Below are positions 8,268 to 15,441 of a stretch of 41,265 bases of DNA, piece after piece. Source of the stretch: Armatimonadota bacterium (GTDB taxonomy: Bacteria; Armatimonadota; UBA5829); contig JAAYKE010000070.1 of assembly GCA_012522575.1 (NCBI GenBank), positions 1 through 41,265 on the forward strand. Reading direction: 5' to 3'. The stretch's first letter is position 1. The number at the start of each line of letters is the position of its first letter. A program made the translations under genes and the position numbers. The notes under the pieces were generated by a model that was not told where the DNA came from, ran no database searches, and was given only the letters and a program-made list of their open reading frames with translations.

Positions 8268-8723
8268 TCATACAAACTTTATATCCCAATCGTATGGAAT
8301 CTTGTCGCTGTTCCAGGTTTCTCGATATTCGTCCGGGTCATTCGGATCATAAGGTTTGGTGGGAAAGTTTACCAGCAAAGACGGCTCATCGCCGATAGTT
8401 TTGTATCCGTGCATAGCTCCAACGGGAATCTTTAACAAAACAGGGTTGTTATCGCCAAGAAAGAATTCGTTTACCTCTCCGTATGTCGGCGAATCCTCGC
8501 GGCAATCATAAACGACCGCCTTGACCATGCCCTTTACCACCGCCCACACATCGTGCTGCTTTTTGTGGTAGTGCCAGGCTCGAATTACGCCGGGATAGTT
8601 GAGGGAGACATAGCACTGACCGAATCGGTCGAATATATCATCATCTTCCCTTAGCATCTCCATAAGAAAGCCGCGCTCATCCGCGTGTCGCTTCAGTTGT
8701 TTGATCTCGATTCCGTCGATCAT
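8268..8723 (-). CDS. rmlC: dTDP-4-dehydrorhamnose 3,5-epimerase family cupin
   Basis: The 151-residue protein is a RmlC-type cupin: KRHADERGFLMEML near the N-terminus, the strand GVIRAWHYHKKQHDVW that carries the catalytic His, DCREDSPTYGE, and KIPVGAMHGYKTIG. True RmlC epimerises C3 and C5 of the 4-keto-6-deoxy sugar. It is shorter than typical RmlC (about 180), and where the catalytic Tyr is expected (FLY in classical enzymes) it reads LVNFPTKPYD, apparently Asn, so its exact reaction may differ. The ATG overlaps the rmlA stop by one base (TAATG), implying coupling. No rmlD reductase is in the window, so rhamnose as end product is not proven. Confidence 0.8.
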   Translation of the reverse strand: MIDGIEIKQLKRHADERGFLMEMLREDDDIFDRFGQCYVSLNYPGVIRAWHYHKKQHDVWAVVKGMVKAVVYDCREDSPTYGEVNEFFLGDNNPVLLKIPVGAMHGYKTIGDEPSLLVNFPTKPYDPNDPDEYRETWNSDKIPYDWDIKFV

Positions 8724-9787
8724 TATAATACGCTGACCTCGCTGTTATCCCCAAGCATCATTCTATAAGCCCTTGGGGTCTTGTGATTTCGAGAAATGTT
8801 GGCATTTTTGCCTATCAAACTATCTGCCAGTCTGCTGCCGATATCAAGCACCCTGGAATCCTCCAATATAATGCTGTGCTCGATTTCGCTGCCACGCACA
8901 ATCGAACGATCGTTTACGGCGGTGTATGGCCCGATAAAGGAATTCTCAATTACGCAGTCCTCGCCAATTATCGCCGGCCCGCGCACACAACTATTGATAA
9001 TTTGGCTGCCCTTGGCGGTGACTACCCTGCCTTCAATGGTGGACTGTTCATCGACTTGCCCGCCAATATCAGTTTGAAGCCCATCGAGTATCATACGATT
9101 GGCTTCGAGCATATCATCAAGCTTGCCCGTATCCTTCCACCATCCGGTAACGATATGGCTCTCGACTCGAAAGCCTTTATCTATCAAATACTGTATTGCA
9201 TCGGTGATTTCCAATTCGCCGCGGGCTGATGGGGCTATGGAATTGACCGCCTCAAATACGTTATGATCAAACATATAAACGCCCACAAGCGCAAGATCCG
9301 AAGGAGGGTTTTGCGGTTTCTCGACCAGCCTGACAACCCTGCCGCCTTCGATTTCCGCAACGCCGAACTCGCGAGCATTGGGCACATGCGCGAGCAATAT
9401 CTGAGAATTGGCATCGGTTTGCTCATATTCGGCGACAAATGGCTTGATTCCATCCTTGATCAGGTTGTCACCAAGAAACATCACAAACGAATCGCCGGCC
9501 ATAAATTCCTCGGCTATCTTCACTGCGTGAGCAAGCCCAAGGGGCGCGTCCTGCTGAATGTAGGTTACGCTGACGCCAAATTGATACCCATCCCCGACAG
9601 CAGCACGGATTTCCTCGTGGGTGTCTCCGACGATGATGCCGATATCCGATATCCCCGCATCTCGAATTGCCTCAATCGCATAAAATAAAATGGGTTTGTT
9701 GGCCACCGGCACAAGTTGTTTCGCACTTGTGTGAGTGATTGGACGCAACCTAGTCCCCTTGCCTCCACTGAGTATAAGCGCCTTCAT
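8723..9787 (-). CDS. rmlA: Glucose-1-phosphate thymidylyltransferase, long form
   Basis: This protein of 354 residues has the nucleotidyltransferase signature LSGGKGTRLRPITHTSAKQL, the substrate loops QQDAPLGLAHAV and FLGDN, and RLVEKP. After about residue 240 comes a left-handed beta-helix of hexapeptide-like repeats (IINSCVRGPAIIGEDCVIEN). This long RmlA form occurs in archaea and many non-proteobacterial phyla. It makes dTDP-glucose from dTTP and glucose-1-phosphate. ATG at 9787 is the start because GGAGG lies 6 nt before it; an in-frame GTG at 9799 overlaps that site. It is the first gene of the rml operon, with a promoter at 9810-9838. Confidence 0.93.
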   Translation of the reverse strand: MKALILSGGKGTRLRPITHTSAKQLVPVANKPILFYAIEAIRDAGISDIGIIVGDTHEEIRAAVGDGYQFGVSVTYIQQDAPLGLAHAVKIAEEFMAGDSFVMFLGDNLIKDGIKPFVAEYEQTDANSQILLAHVPNAREFGVAEIEGGRVVRLVEKPQNPPSDLALVGVYMFDHNVFEAVNSIAPSARGELEITDAIQYLIDKGFRVESHIVTGWWKDTGKLDDMLEANRMILDGLQTDIGGQVDEQSTIEGRVVTAKGSQIINSCVRGPAIIGEDCVIENSFIGPYTAVNDRSIVRGSEIEHSIILEDSRVLDIGSRLADSLIGKNANISRNHKTPRAYRMMLGDNSEVSVL

Positions 9788-9809
9788 GTATACCTCCACT
9801 GTCCCCTAA

Positions 9810-9838
9810 AGCATAGACCTTCCAAGTTGCGGCGTCAA
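9810..9838 (-). promoter_or_regulatory. Sigma-70 promoter of rmlA-rmlC-rmlB
   Basis: Minus strand: TTGACG (9833-9838), a 17-nt spacer and TATGCT (9810-9815). It predicts a start near 9803 and a leader of about 16 nt containing the GGAGG site of rmlA. Confidence 0.6.
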
Positions 9839-9909
9839 CCTGACGGCCTGCTGAAGTGTCTTGTTATAATCATTCCAAGAAAGGACCTTTTATCGCAGAA
9901 CAAAATAGC

Positions 9910-9967
9910 GTAACCTCTCACGAATGATGATTAATACTGTCCGTAGTGTCCGATCTCCGTCTCGGAC
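9910..9967. repeat. 58-bp dispersed repeat, copy 1
   Basis: A 58-bp stretch ending in GATCTCCGTCTCGGAC matches 41161-41218 in the same orientation with about 49 of 58 bases identical by eye. Both copies are intergenic. The core resembles the TCCGAGGTCAGATGTCCGA module of the other repeats. Confidence 0.7.
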
Positions 9968-10018
9968 TGCGCCAGGACAGATGTCAGCTGCCTACTATAC
10001 TTGAATGCTCCAAGTTAA

Positions 10019-10137
10019 TTGTCATTCCGAGGCAAATGCCGAGGAATCTGCTTTTTCCCTTCTCTTTTCCGGGTTTCGCTTCTTTCGAGCTTTCGCGATT
10101 TGCGTAAAAGCAGATTTCTCACTTCGTTCGAAATGAC
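10019..10137. repeat. ~120-bp MITE-like element with inverted ends
   Basis: The left end reads GTCATTCCGAGG then GAATCTGCTTTTT; the right end reads AAAAGCAGATTTCTC then CGAAATGAC, its imperfect inverted complement. The middle holds the TTTCGCTTCTTTCG module also present at 13.9, 25.6 and 34.6 kb. There is no ORF. I could not define a target duplication. Confidence 0.6.
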
Positions 10138-10149
10138 ATACCAATATAA

Positions 10150-10166
10150 TCACTCACAAAGAGTGA
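10150..10166 (-). terminator. Possible terminator of the lepA-lipA operon
   Basis: TCACTC-TTTGT-GAGTGA forms a 6-bp stem, followed on the minus strand by the AT-rich TTATATT. It is about 60 nt after lipA. The T tract is weak. Confidence 0.35.
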
Positions 10167-10223
10167 GTTGTTACAAAATAGCCTGTTTAGTGACATTCAG
10201 CCCAATATAGATTCTTGGCCGCC

Positions 10224-11102
10224 TCAGCTACGTAACTTAGGGCTTGTTTGGCTGGCAGCGTGGTAGGAACTGCGCACCAGCGGGCCGGATTCAACGTGGG
10301 AAAAGCCCATTTCCAATCCTGTTGCGCGCAGTTGATCGAATTCTTCGGGCGTATAGTATCTGGAAATAGGGTGGTGATGCGGAGTCGGAGCCAGATATTG
10401 ACCGATTGTGAGGATGTCGCAGCCCGCCGAGCGAAGATCCCGCATAGCCTCCATCAGCTCATCGCCGGTCTCAGATACGCCAACCATAATGCCTGATTTG
10501 GTGCGCAACTTCGCATCGAACTCTTTTGCCTTACGCAGCAGTTCAATCGAACGGCGATACTCAGCCTGCGGGCGGATTTGCGGATAGCATCGGCTTACTG
10601 TCTCGATATTATGGTTCAGTATATCCGGCTTTGCATCGACAACTGCCCTGAGAGCCTCTGAGCTACCCTGAAAATCCGGAATCAACACTTCAATGGCGCA
10701 TTCCGGCAGGGTGTTTTGAATATGAACAATCGTCTGTGCAAAGATAGAAGCGCCGCCGTCCGGGAGATCATCTCTGGTGACACTTGTGATCACAGCGTGT
10801 TTCAGGCCGAGATATTTCACCGCTTCGGCTACCCTGCGCGGCTCATCTTCGTCCAGCGGCAGCCTTTTGAGATTAGCTGCGCCGGTCCAGCACGATGGAA
10901 CCGCGCAAAATCGGCAATCCCTCGTGCAAGTGTTGCCTAATATCATAAAAGTGGCGGTTCGCTCGCGCCAGCATTCGCCGATATTCGGACAGCACGCGCT
11001 CTGACATACCGTATGGAGGCGGGCGGATTCCACCAGGTTTCTCAGCTCGTGATACTCAGCCCCATCCGGAGCCTTTGCTTTGATCCAGGAAGGTCTATTC
11101 AT
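10224..11102 (-). CDS. lipA: Lipoyl synthase
   Basis: This 292-residue radical-SAM enzyme has both iron-sulfur signatures: the auxiliary cluster motif CQSACCPNIGEC and the SAM-cluster CTRDCRFC, plus the C-terminal RSSYHA that supplies the serine ligand. It inserts two sulfur atoms into octanoyl groups on lipoyl domains. ATG at 11102 gives the usual MNRPSWIKAKAP start and overlaps the upstream stop by 8 nt (ATGAATAG); a longer reading frame to 11141 would overlap more and is unlikely. It is last in lepA / TIM-barrel / lipA. No lipB or lipoate ligase is visible in the window. Confidence 0.95.
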   Translation of the reverse strand: MNRPSWIKAKAPDGAEYHELRNLVESARLHTVCQSACCPNIGECWRERTATFMILGNTCTRDCRFCAVPSCWTGAANLKRLPLDEDEPRRVAEAVKYLGLKHAVITSVTRDDLPDGGASIFAQTIVHIQNTLPECAIEVLIPDFQGSSEALRAVVDAKPDILNHNIETVSRCYPQIRPQAEYRRSIELLRKAKEFDAKLRTKSGIMVGVSETGDELMEAMRDLRSAGCDILTIGQYLAPTPHHHPISRYYTPEEFDQLRATGLEMGFSHVESGPLVRSSYHAASQTSPKLRS

Positions 11103-11922
11103 CTTTAGCTCGTGCAGTTTTTGTATTAGCCGCTGTCGCAATCAGGAAATCATGAGACTCTTTGAGAGCGTTGAGCGGGTCCGCCGGCCACGCGATTTCG
11201 AGGCATATCACAGCCTCGTCGCGCAGTTTGAGCATCTCTTCTACAACCGGCAGCCAATCGACGCTGCCGTGTCCCGGAGGAAGATGCAGATCCTTATGGC
11301 CGAAGTTATCATCAACATGCACTTCATAGATGAGGTCGCCAAGCTCCGAAAGAAACTTCTCCGGCCGTATGCCATCGTCAGTGCAGCTTCGATGTGCATG
11401 GCCGATATCGACGCAAATACCCAGCCCTGTTGTCACAGGATCCGACCCTACCATATCTATTGCGCAGCGAAGAGCCGGCAAAGCCAACTTGCCGAGGTTT
11501 TCGAGGACGAGAAATACTCCGTTATCGCCGGCAAACTTGCACAGTTCACGGGCTTGACAGGCCGATGGCTCGTGATCATCGAGGCCAATGCCCAGCACGT
11601 ATGGGTGGATGACCATCTGCTTGATGCCCATGCGCCGGGTGATCGCGATTTCCTGTTTCAACACATCCGGCGCCCACGTATTTACGCATGCATGAGTGGT
11701 TATTATCCGGGCGGATTTTCCTATCTCCGCCATTTGCTCTATCAGCGCATCATCAGGCAGAGCGCGATCGTCCCAGCCCTGCGCTACCAGTATTTCTACT
11801 CCGTAGCCTGCATCTACTATTTTTCGCGCAGCCTGCGCCAGCGGCATATCGCAGACCGAGGAGTTGCGAACGCCATAAAATACTTCCACCGAAGCAGCCA
11901 GATTTTTTGATATATCGAGCAA
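11095..11922 (-). CDS. Sugar phosphate isomerase/epimerase-like TIM barrel
   Basis: The 275-residue protein belongs to the xylose-isomerase-like TIM-barrel (AP_endonuc_2) family. Likely metal ligands occur in order on strand ends: the Glu of LVLENLGKL, the Asp and His of CVDIGHAH, the His of EVHVDDNFG and the Glu of CLEIAWP. Family members isomerise or epimerise sugars or cleave DNA; this substrate is unknown. The start is TTG at 11922 with an AAAGGTG site. It lies 14 nt after lepA and overlaps lipA by 8 nt, so it is made with two housekeeping proteins, but nothing links it mechanistically to either. Confidence 0.8.
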   Translation of the reverse strand: MLDISKNLAASVEVFYGVRNSSVCDMPLAQAARKIVDAGYGVEILVAQGWDDRALPDDALIEQMAEIGKSARIITTHACVNTWAPDVLKQEIAITRRMGIKQMVIHPYVLGIGLDDHEPSACQARELCKFAGDNGVFLVLENLGKLALPALRCAIDMVGSDPVTTGLGICVDIGHAHRSCTDDGIRPEKFLSELGDLIYEVHVDDNFGHKDLHLPPGHGSVDWLPVVEEMLKLRDEAVICLEIAWPADPLNALKESHDFLIATAANTKTARAKDE

Positions 11923-11936
11923 TTACACACCTTTCG

Positions 11937-13748
11937 TTATGTGTCGTCCCCTATCTTGAGCACGCTCATAAATGCCTCCTGCGGAACCTCTACGCTGCCG
12001 ATGTTCTTCATGCGCTGTTTACCCTCTTTCTGCCTTTCGAGCAACTTGCGCTTGCGGCTGATGTCCCCGCCGTAACATTTGGCGGTTACGTTCTTCCGGT
12101 ATTGTCTGACCGATGCAGCAGCGATTACTTTATGTCCGAGCGTGGCCTGAATCCGAACCTCGAACTGCTGGCGCGGTATTACGTCTTTAAGGCGTTCGAC
12201 GAGCACTTTGGCGCGGGAGTATGCCCTGTCTCGATGGGTAATAAATGACAGTGCATCCACAGGGTCCCCGTTTAGCATAATATCAAGCTTGCTGAGTTGG
12301 CTGACCTCGTAGCCGCAAAATTCGTAGTCAAAACTGGCATATCCGCGAGTGCGACTCTTCAATGAATCGAAGAAATCCATTACAATCTCGGCAAGCGGCA
12401 GTTTGTAGTGTATCATAACTCGGCCCGGCGCGGGATAGTCCATGCCGACATAAATCCCGCGGCGTTCCCGGCATAGCTCTATCGCAACTCCCGTATATTC
12501 CGATGGCACAAGGATGGTCGCCTCGACAAACGGCTCCTCGACTTCCTCGGTTTCTGTCGATGGCGGCAGATTATTCGGATTATCTACGTCGATGATATCC
12601 CCGCTGGTCTTAAGCACCCTGTAGACAACGCTTGGCGCGGTTGCAATCAGGGTCAGGTCGAACTCTCGCTCCAGCCGCTCCTGAACGATATCCATATGCA
12701 GCAGACCCAAAAATCCACATCGGAAACCAAACCCTAAAGCTGCCGAGCTTTCAGGCTCAAAGGCAAGCGCAGCATCGTTAAGCTGGAGCTTTGTGAGCGC
12801 ATCGCGCAGAGTGGTGTACTGGTTTGAGTCGGTCGGAAAAAGGCCGCAAAACACCATCGGTTTTACTTCTCGATAGCCGGGCAGCGGCTTATCGGCGGGT
12901 TTAGCGGCGTTGGTCACGGTGTCCCCTACTCGACTATCCCCTACGTTTTTCATCCCCGCAACGAAATATCCGACCTCACCGGCCTGCAGAGTCTGGGTTC
13001 GAGCCATATCCGGTTTGAAGACGCCGACATTGCTTACCTCAAACTCCTTGCCGCTCGACATCATCCGAATACGTGCGCCGGGCGTTATCTGTCCGTCCAC
13101 TACGCGCACATAGGCAACAACGCCAAGGTACTGGTCGAAATGTGAGTCAAATATCAACGCGCGCAGCGGCTTATCAGGGTCTCCCGATGGAGGAGGAACC
13201 CGCTTGACTATCGCCTCCAACACTTCCCGAGTGCCAATCCCTTCCCTTGCGCTGGCCAAAATCGCGTCCGATGCATCGATGGCCACGACATTTTCTATCT
13301 CCTCGCGCACGCGCTGCGGGTCTGCCATTTCCAGATCGATCTTATTAATTACAGGTATGATCTCAAGATTCGCCGCCATCGCAAGGTTAGTGTTGGCCAG
13401 AGTCTGGGCTTCGACTCCCTGACTGGCATCCACTACCAGGATTGCTCCTTCGCAGGCTTGAAGAGACCTTGAGACTTCATAGTTGAAATCCACGTGGCCG
13501 GGAGTGTCGATAAGGTTCAACTCGTAGGTCTCGCCGTTATCGGCTGTATAGGAGAGGCGCACGGCCGTCATTTTTATCGTGATGCCGCGCTCGCGCTCCA
13601 AATCCATGCCGTCGAGCACCTGGTCCTTCATCTCCCGGTCGTCTATAGCGCCGGTGTGTTGAAGGATGCGGTCAGCGAGGGTGGACTTGCCGTGATCGAT
13701 ATGAGCAATAATGCAGAAATTGCGGATGTAGGTTTGCGAACTATTCAT
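11937..13748 (-). CDS. lepA: Elongation factor 4 (back-translocating GTPase LepA)
   Basis: The 603-residue protein has full family length. The G domain has [15 protein letters not shown] (G1), RGITIK (G2), DTPGHVDF (G3) and NKIDL (G4), followed by EF-G-like domains II, III and V and the LepA-specific C-terminal domain ([20 protein letters not shown]). It acts on the ribosome, promoting back-translocation or initiation recovery. The ATG at 13748 has no ribosome site and is only 7 nt from a plausible -10, suggesting a leaderless mRNA. It leads the operon with the TIM-barrel gene and lipA. Confidence 0.97.
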   Translation of the reverse strand: MNSSQTYIRNFCIIAHIDHGKSTLADRILQHTGAIDDREMKDQVLDGMDLERERGITIKMTAVRLSYTADNGETYELNLIDTPGHVDFNYEVSRSLQACEGAILVVDASQGVEAQTLANTNLAMAANLEIIPVINKIDLEMADPQRVREEIENVVAIDASDAILASAREGIGTREVLEAIVKRVPPPSGDPDKPLRALIFDSHFDQYLGVVAYVRVVDGQITPGARIRMMSSGKEFEVSNVGVFKPDMARTQTLQAGEVGYFVAGMKNVGDSRVGDTVTNAAKPADKPLPGYREVKPMVFCGLFPTDSNQYTTLRDALTKLQLNDAALAFEPESSAALGFGFRCGFLGLLHMDIVQERLEREFDLTLIATAPSVVYRVLKTSGDIIDVDNPNNLPPSTETEEVEEPFVEATILVPSEYTGVAIELCRERRGIYVGMDYPAPGRVMIHYKLPLAEIVMDFFDSLKSRTRGYASFDYEFCGYEVSQLSKLDIMLNGDPVDALSFITHRDRAYSRAKVLVERLKDVIPRQQFEVRIQATLGHKVIAAASVRQYRKNVTAKCYGGDISRKRKLLERQKEGKQRMKNIGSVEVPQEAFMSVLKIGDDT

Positions 13749-13755
13749 TGCTTCT

Positions 13756-13785
13756 ATTTTACCAGAGACAGGCTAATAGTAGCAA
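13756..13785 (-). promoter_or_regulatory. Promoter of the lepA operon
   Basis: Minus strand: TTGCTA (13780-13785), an 18-nt spacer and TAAAAT (13756-13761). The lepA ATG begins 8 nt beyond the -10, where transcription itself should start. Confidence 0.5.
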
Positions 13786-13792
13786 TTGGTAA

Positions 13793-14114
13793 TAGAGGTT
13801 AGGGTTTAGAGGTTAGAGGTTAGAAGTTAGAGGTTAGAAGGATTATTGAGAGGGTGTGCGGTTTACCGTATCGGACATCTGACCTCGGACATCGAAAAAA
13901 GCAGATTTATTGTATTTTTGGGAAAGCGCGAAAGAAGCGAAAGCCGGAAAAAACTATAAGGTATCGTAATAGGGGTAGCCTAAGAAGGCTTGATCGAACT
14001 TCGGACATCTGACCTCGGACCCCCATTCCCAACCTCTAACCTCTAACTTCTAACCTCCAGACCGACCTCGGACATCGAAAAAAGCAGATTTCTCGCTGCG
14101 CTCGAAATGACATA
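13793..14114. repeat. Repeat element A with inverted heptamer arrays
   Basis: This fills the lepA / URO-D intergenic gap. The left arm (13793-13840) is a run of TTAGAGG/TTAGAAG-type heptamers; the right arm (14019-14058) carries the complement (AACCTCTAACCTCTAACTTC). Between them lie the GGACATCTGACCTCGGAC and CGCGAAAGAAGCGAAAG modules. Bases 13871-14083 are the reverse complement of 34500-34720, with about 100 consecutive identical bases. A GCAGATTTCTC...CGAAATGACAT tail ends at 14114. There is no ORF. Confidence 0.85.
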
Positions 14115-14115
14115 G

Positions 14116-15279
14116 TTATCGATTGAGAGCTTTTCGGAGGGCGTCAGTATAGTACTGCACGTTTTCCCAAACAGCATCATCGGCTATTCTATGATCCGGG
14201 CACGGGATAAACCCGCCGAGGTCGACTAGCCGAACCAGCCGCTCCACTTCTTCATCTATAGCGGCATAGTCCTGAGCCAGGACGTGTTTGCGCATTCCCC
14301 CTACTCCAAGCGCCTGCTTTCCGTATTTCTCCCGCCAGTTGGCGATGCTCGCACCCCATGTTCCTACCTCGATCGGGAACATCACGTTGACTCCGTTTTC
14401 CAGCCAGATCGGAACCAGCGCGTCGATCATGCCGTCACAGTCCAGAGAAACCAGATTGATGCCATAGGATGCGAGCAGTTCGGTAATACGCCTGTAGTGC
14501 GGCCCTACGTGTTCGGCAAAAAACTTTGGATTGACCAGCGGCCCGCTTCTGTAGCATATATCCTCCCATAGGTGGCCTATATCAAACAGCGCGCCGGTCT
14601 CAAGAGTTGCTTTGGCGCATTGATAGCACAATTCCGCGCACACATCAATCATCTCGATGACAAGATCAATGTCATCTGCGATCAGATAGCACAGGTTTTC
14701 CATGCCCACGTAGTCGCGAATAGCTCCATAGAGGCTGCCGCAGTGGATTAAATAGTGATCCTCTCTATTGGGTTGCTTTAGATACTCCAGACCGCCCTGG
14801 TCGAACGGCTTCATATCGGTCTCGCAGTTGACCCACGCGCCCGTTACGCGATCCATAGAGAACTGCAGACGCGGCACAAATAGCTCCTCCCATTCCTTGC
14901 GGCCTTTCAGGATATGGTCGAACTCCATCGGGATGCCTGTAGCTCCCTGCCTTTGCAGGATTATTACTCCGTGACCGGTCTGGATTTTTTGTGAGCCGTC
15001 CGGGAGAACTTCGATTACTTTGGTCTCAAATCCCGGTGCAATCCTGGTGTTTGGGGAAAACACTCTATGATAGGCCAGATCAAAGCCTAGACGCTTTGTT
15101 AACGGCTCAAGCCTGACATCACCATCGCCACAGCGCGCCTCGTTGTATTCCTGCTCATTAAGATGACCTTCTTTTCTCCATCTGTCCAGAGTCTCTCCGA
15201 GAAACCCAAAATGCAGGATGGGCAGGTAGTCATAAGGTTCATAATTTAAGGCTGCGAGAATCCGCTCTCTGTTAGTCAC
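14116..15279 (-). CDS. Uroporphyrinogen decarboxylase (URO-D) family protein
   Basis: The 387-residue protein starts with the family phrase MTNRERILAALNYEPYDYLP and has a TIM-barrel layout with GSLYGAIRDYVGMENLCYLI, LVSLDCDGMIDALVP and GGFIPCPDHRIADDAVWENV. It belongs to the divergent URO-D-like group related to HemE and corrinoid methyltransferases. It is probably not HemE, because no other haem genes are near, and a methyl-transfer or unknown role is likelier. The start is GTG at 15279 with a GGGAGA site. It stands alone behind a strong promoter, divergent from the protease. Confidence 0.75.
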   Translation of the reverse strand: MTNRERILAALNYEPYDYLPILHFGFLGETLDRWRKEGHLNEQEYNEARCGDGDVRLEPLTKRLGFDLAYHRVFSPNTRIAPGFETKVIEVLPDGSQKIQTGHGVIILQRQGATGIPMEFDHILKGRKEWEELFVPRLQFSMDRVTGAWVNCETDMKPFDQGGLEYLKQPNREDHYLIHCGSLYGAIRDYVGMENLCYLIADDIDLVIEMIDVCAELCYQCAKATLETGALFDIGHLWEDICYRSGPLVNPKFFAEHVGPHYRRITELLASYGINLVSLDCDGMIDALVPIWLENGVNVMFPIEVGTWGASIANWREKYGKQALGVGGMRKHVLAQDYAAIDEEVERLVRLVDLGGFIPCPDHRIADDAVWENVQYYTDALRKALNR

Positions 15280-15323
15280 TTCTTTTGTCTCCCGTTTAAC
15301 GGCCGGAAATGCAGGTTGATATG

Positions 15324-15353
15324 CTTATACAACACCAACAGAGTCAGTGTCAA
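15324..15353 (-). promoter_or_regulatory. Sigma-70 promoter of the URO-D-like gene
   Basis: Minus strand: perfect TTGACA (15348-15353), an 18-nt spacer and TATAAG (15324-15329), about 45 nt before the GTG. Confidence 0.6.
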
Positions 15354-15400
15354 TATGCGCTGCTGAATATAATATCCATGCTTTTGTGTTGCCTGTGGGA

Positions 15401-15406
15401 TATAAT
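15401..15406 (+). promoter_or_regulatory. Candidate -10 element for the protease gene
   Basis: TATAAT lies 36 nt upstream of the protease GTG. No good -35 is seen, so the call is weak. Confidence 0.3.
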
Positions 15407-15441
15407 GGAATAAGCTAGAAGTGAAAGGTGAGGCTTGATAA

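Noticed and set aside
13793-13840. Heptamer run considered as a CRISPR array or telomere-like sequence
   Set aside because: There are no spacers of constant length and the array is only about 48 bp, with an inverted partner, so it fits an element arm.
14116-15279. HemE (true uroporphyrinogen decarboxylase)
   Set aside because: The sequence is a divergent family member and no haem genes are nearby.
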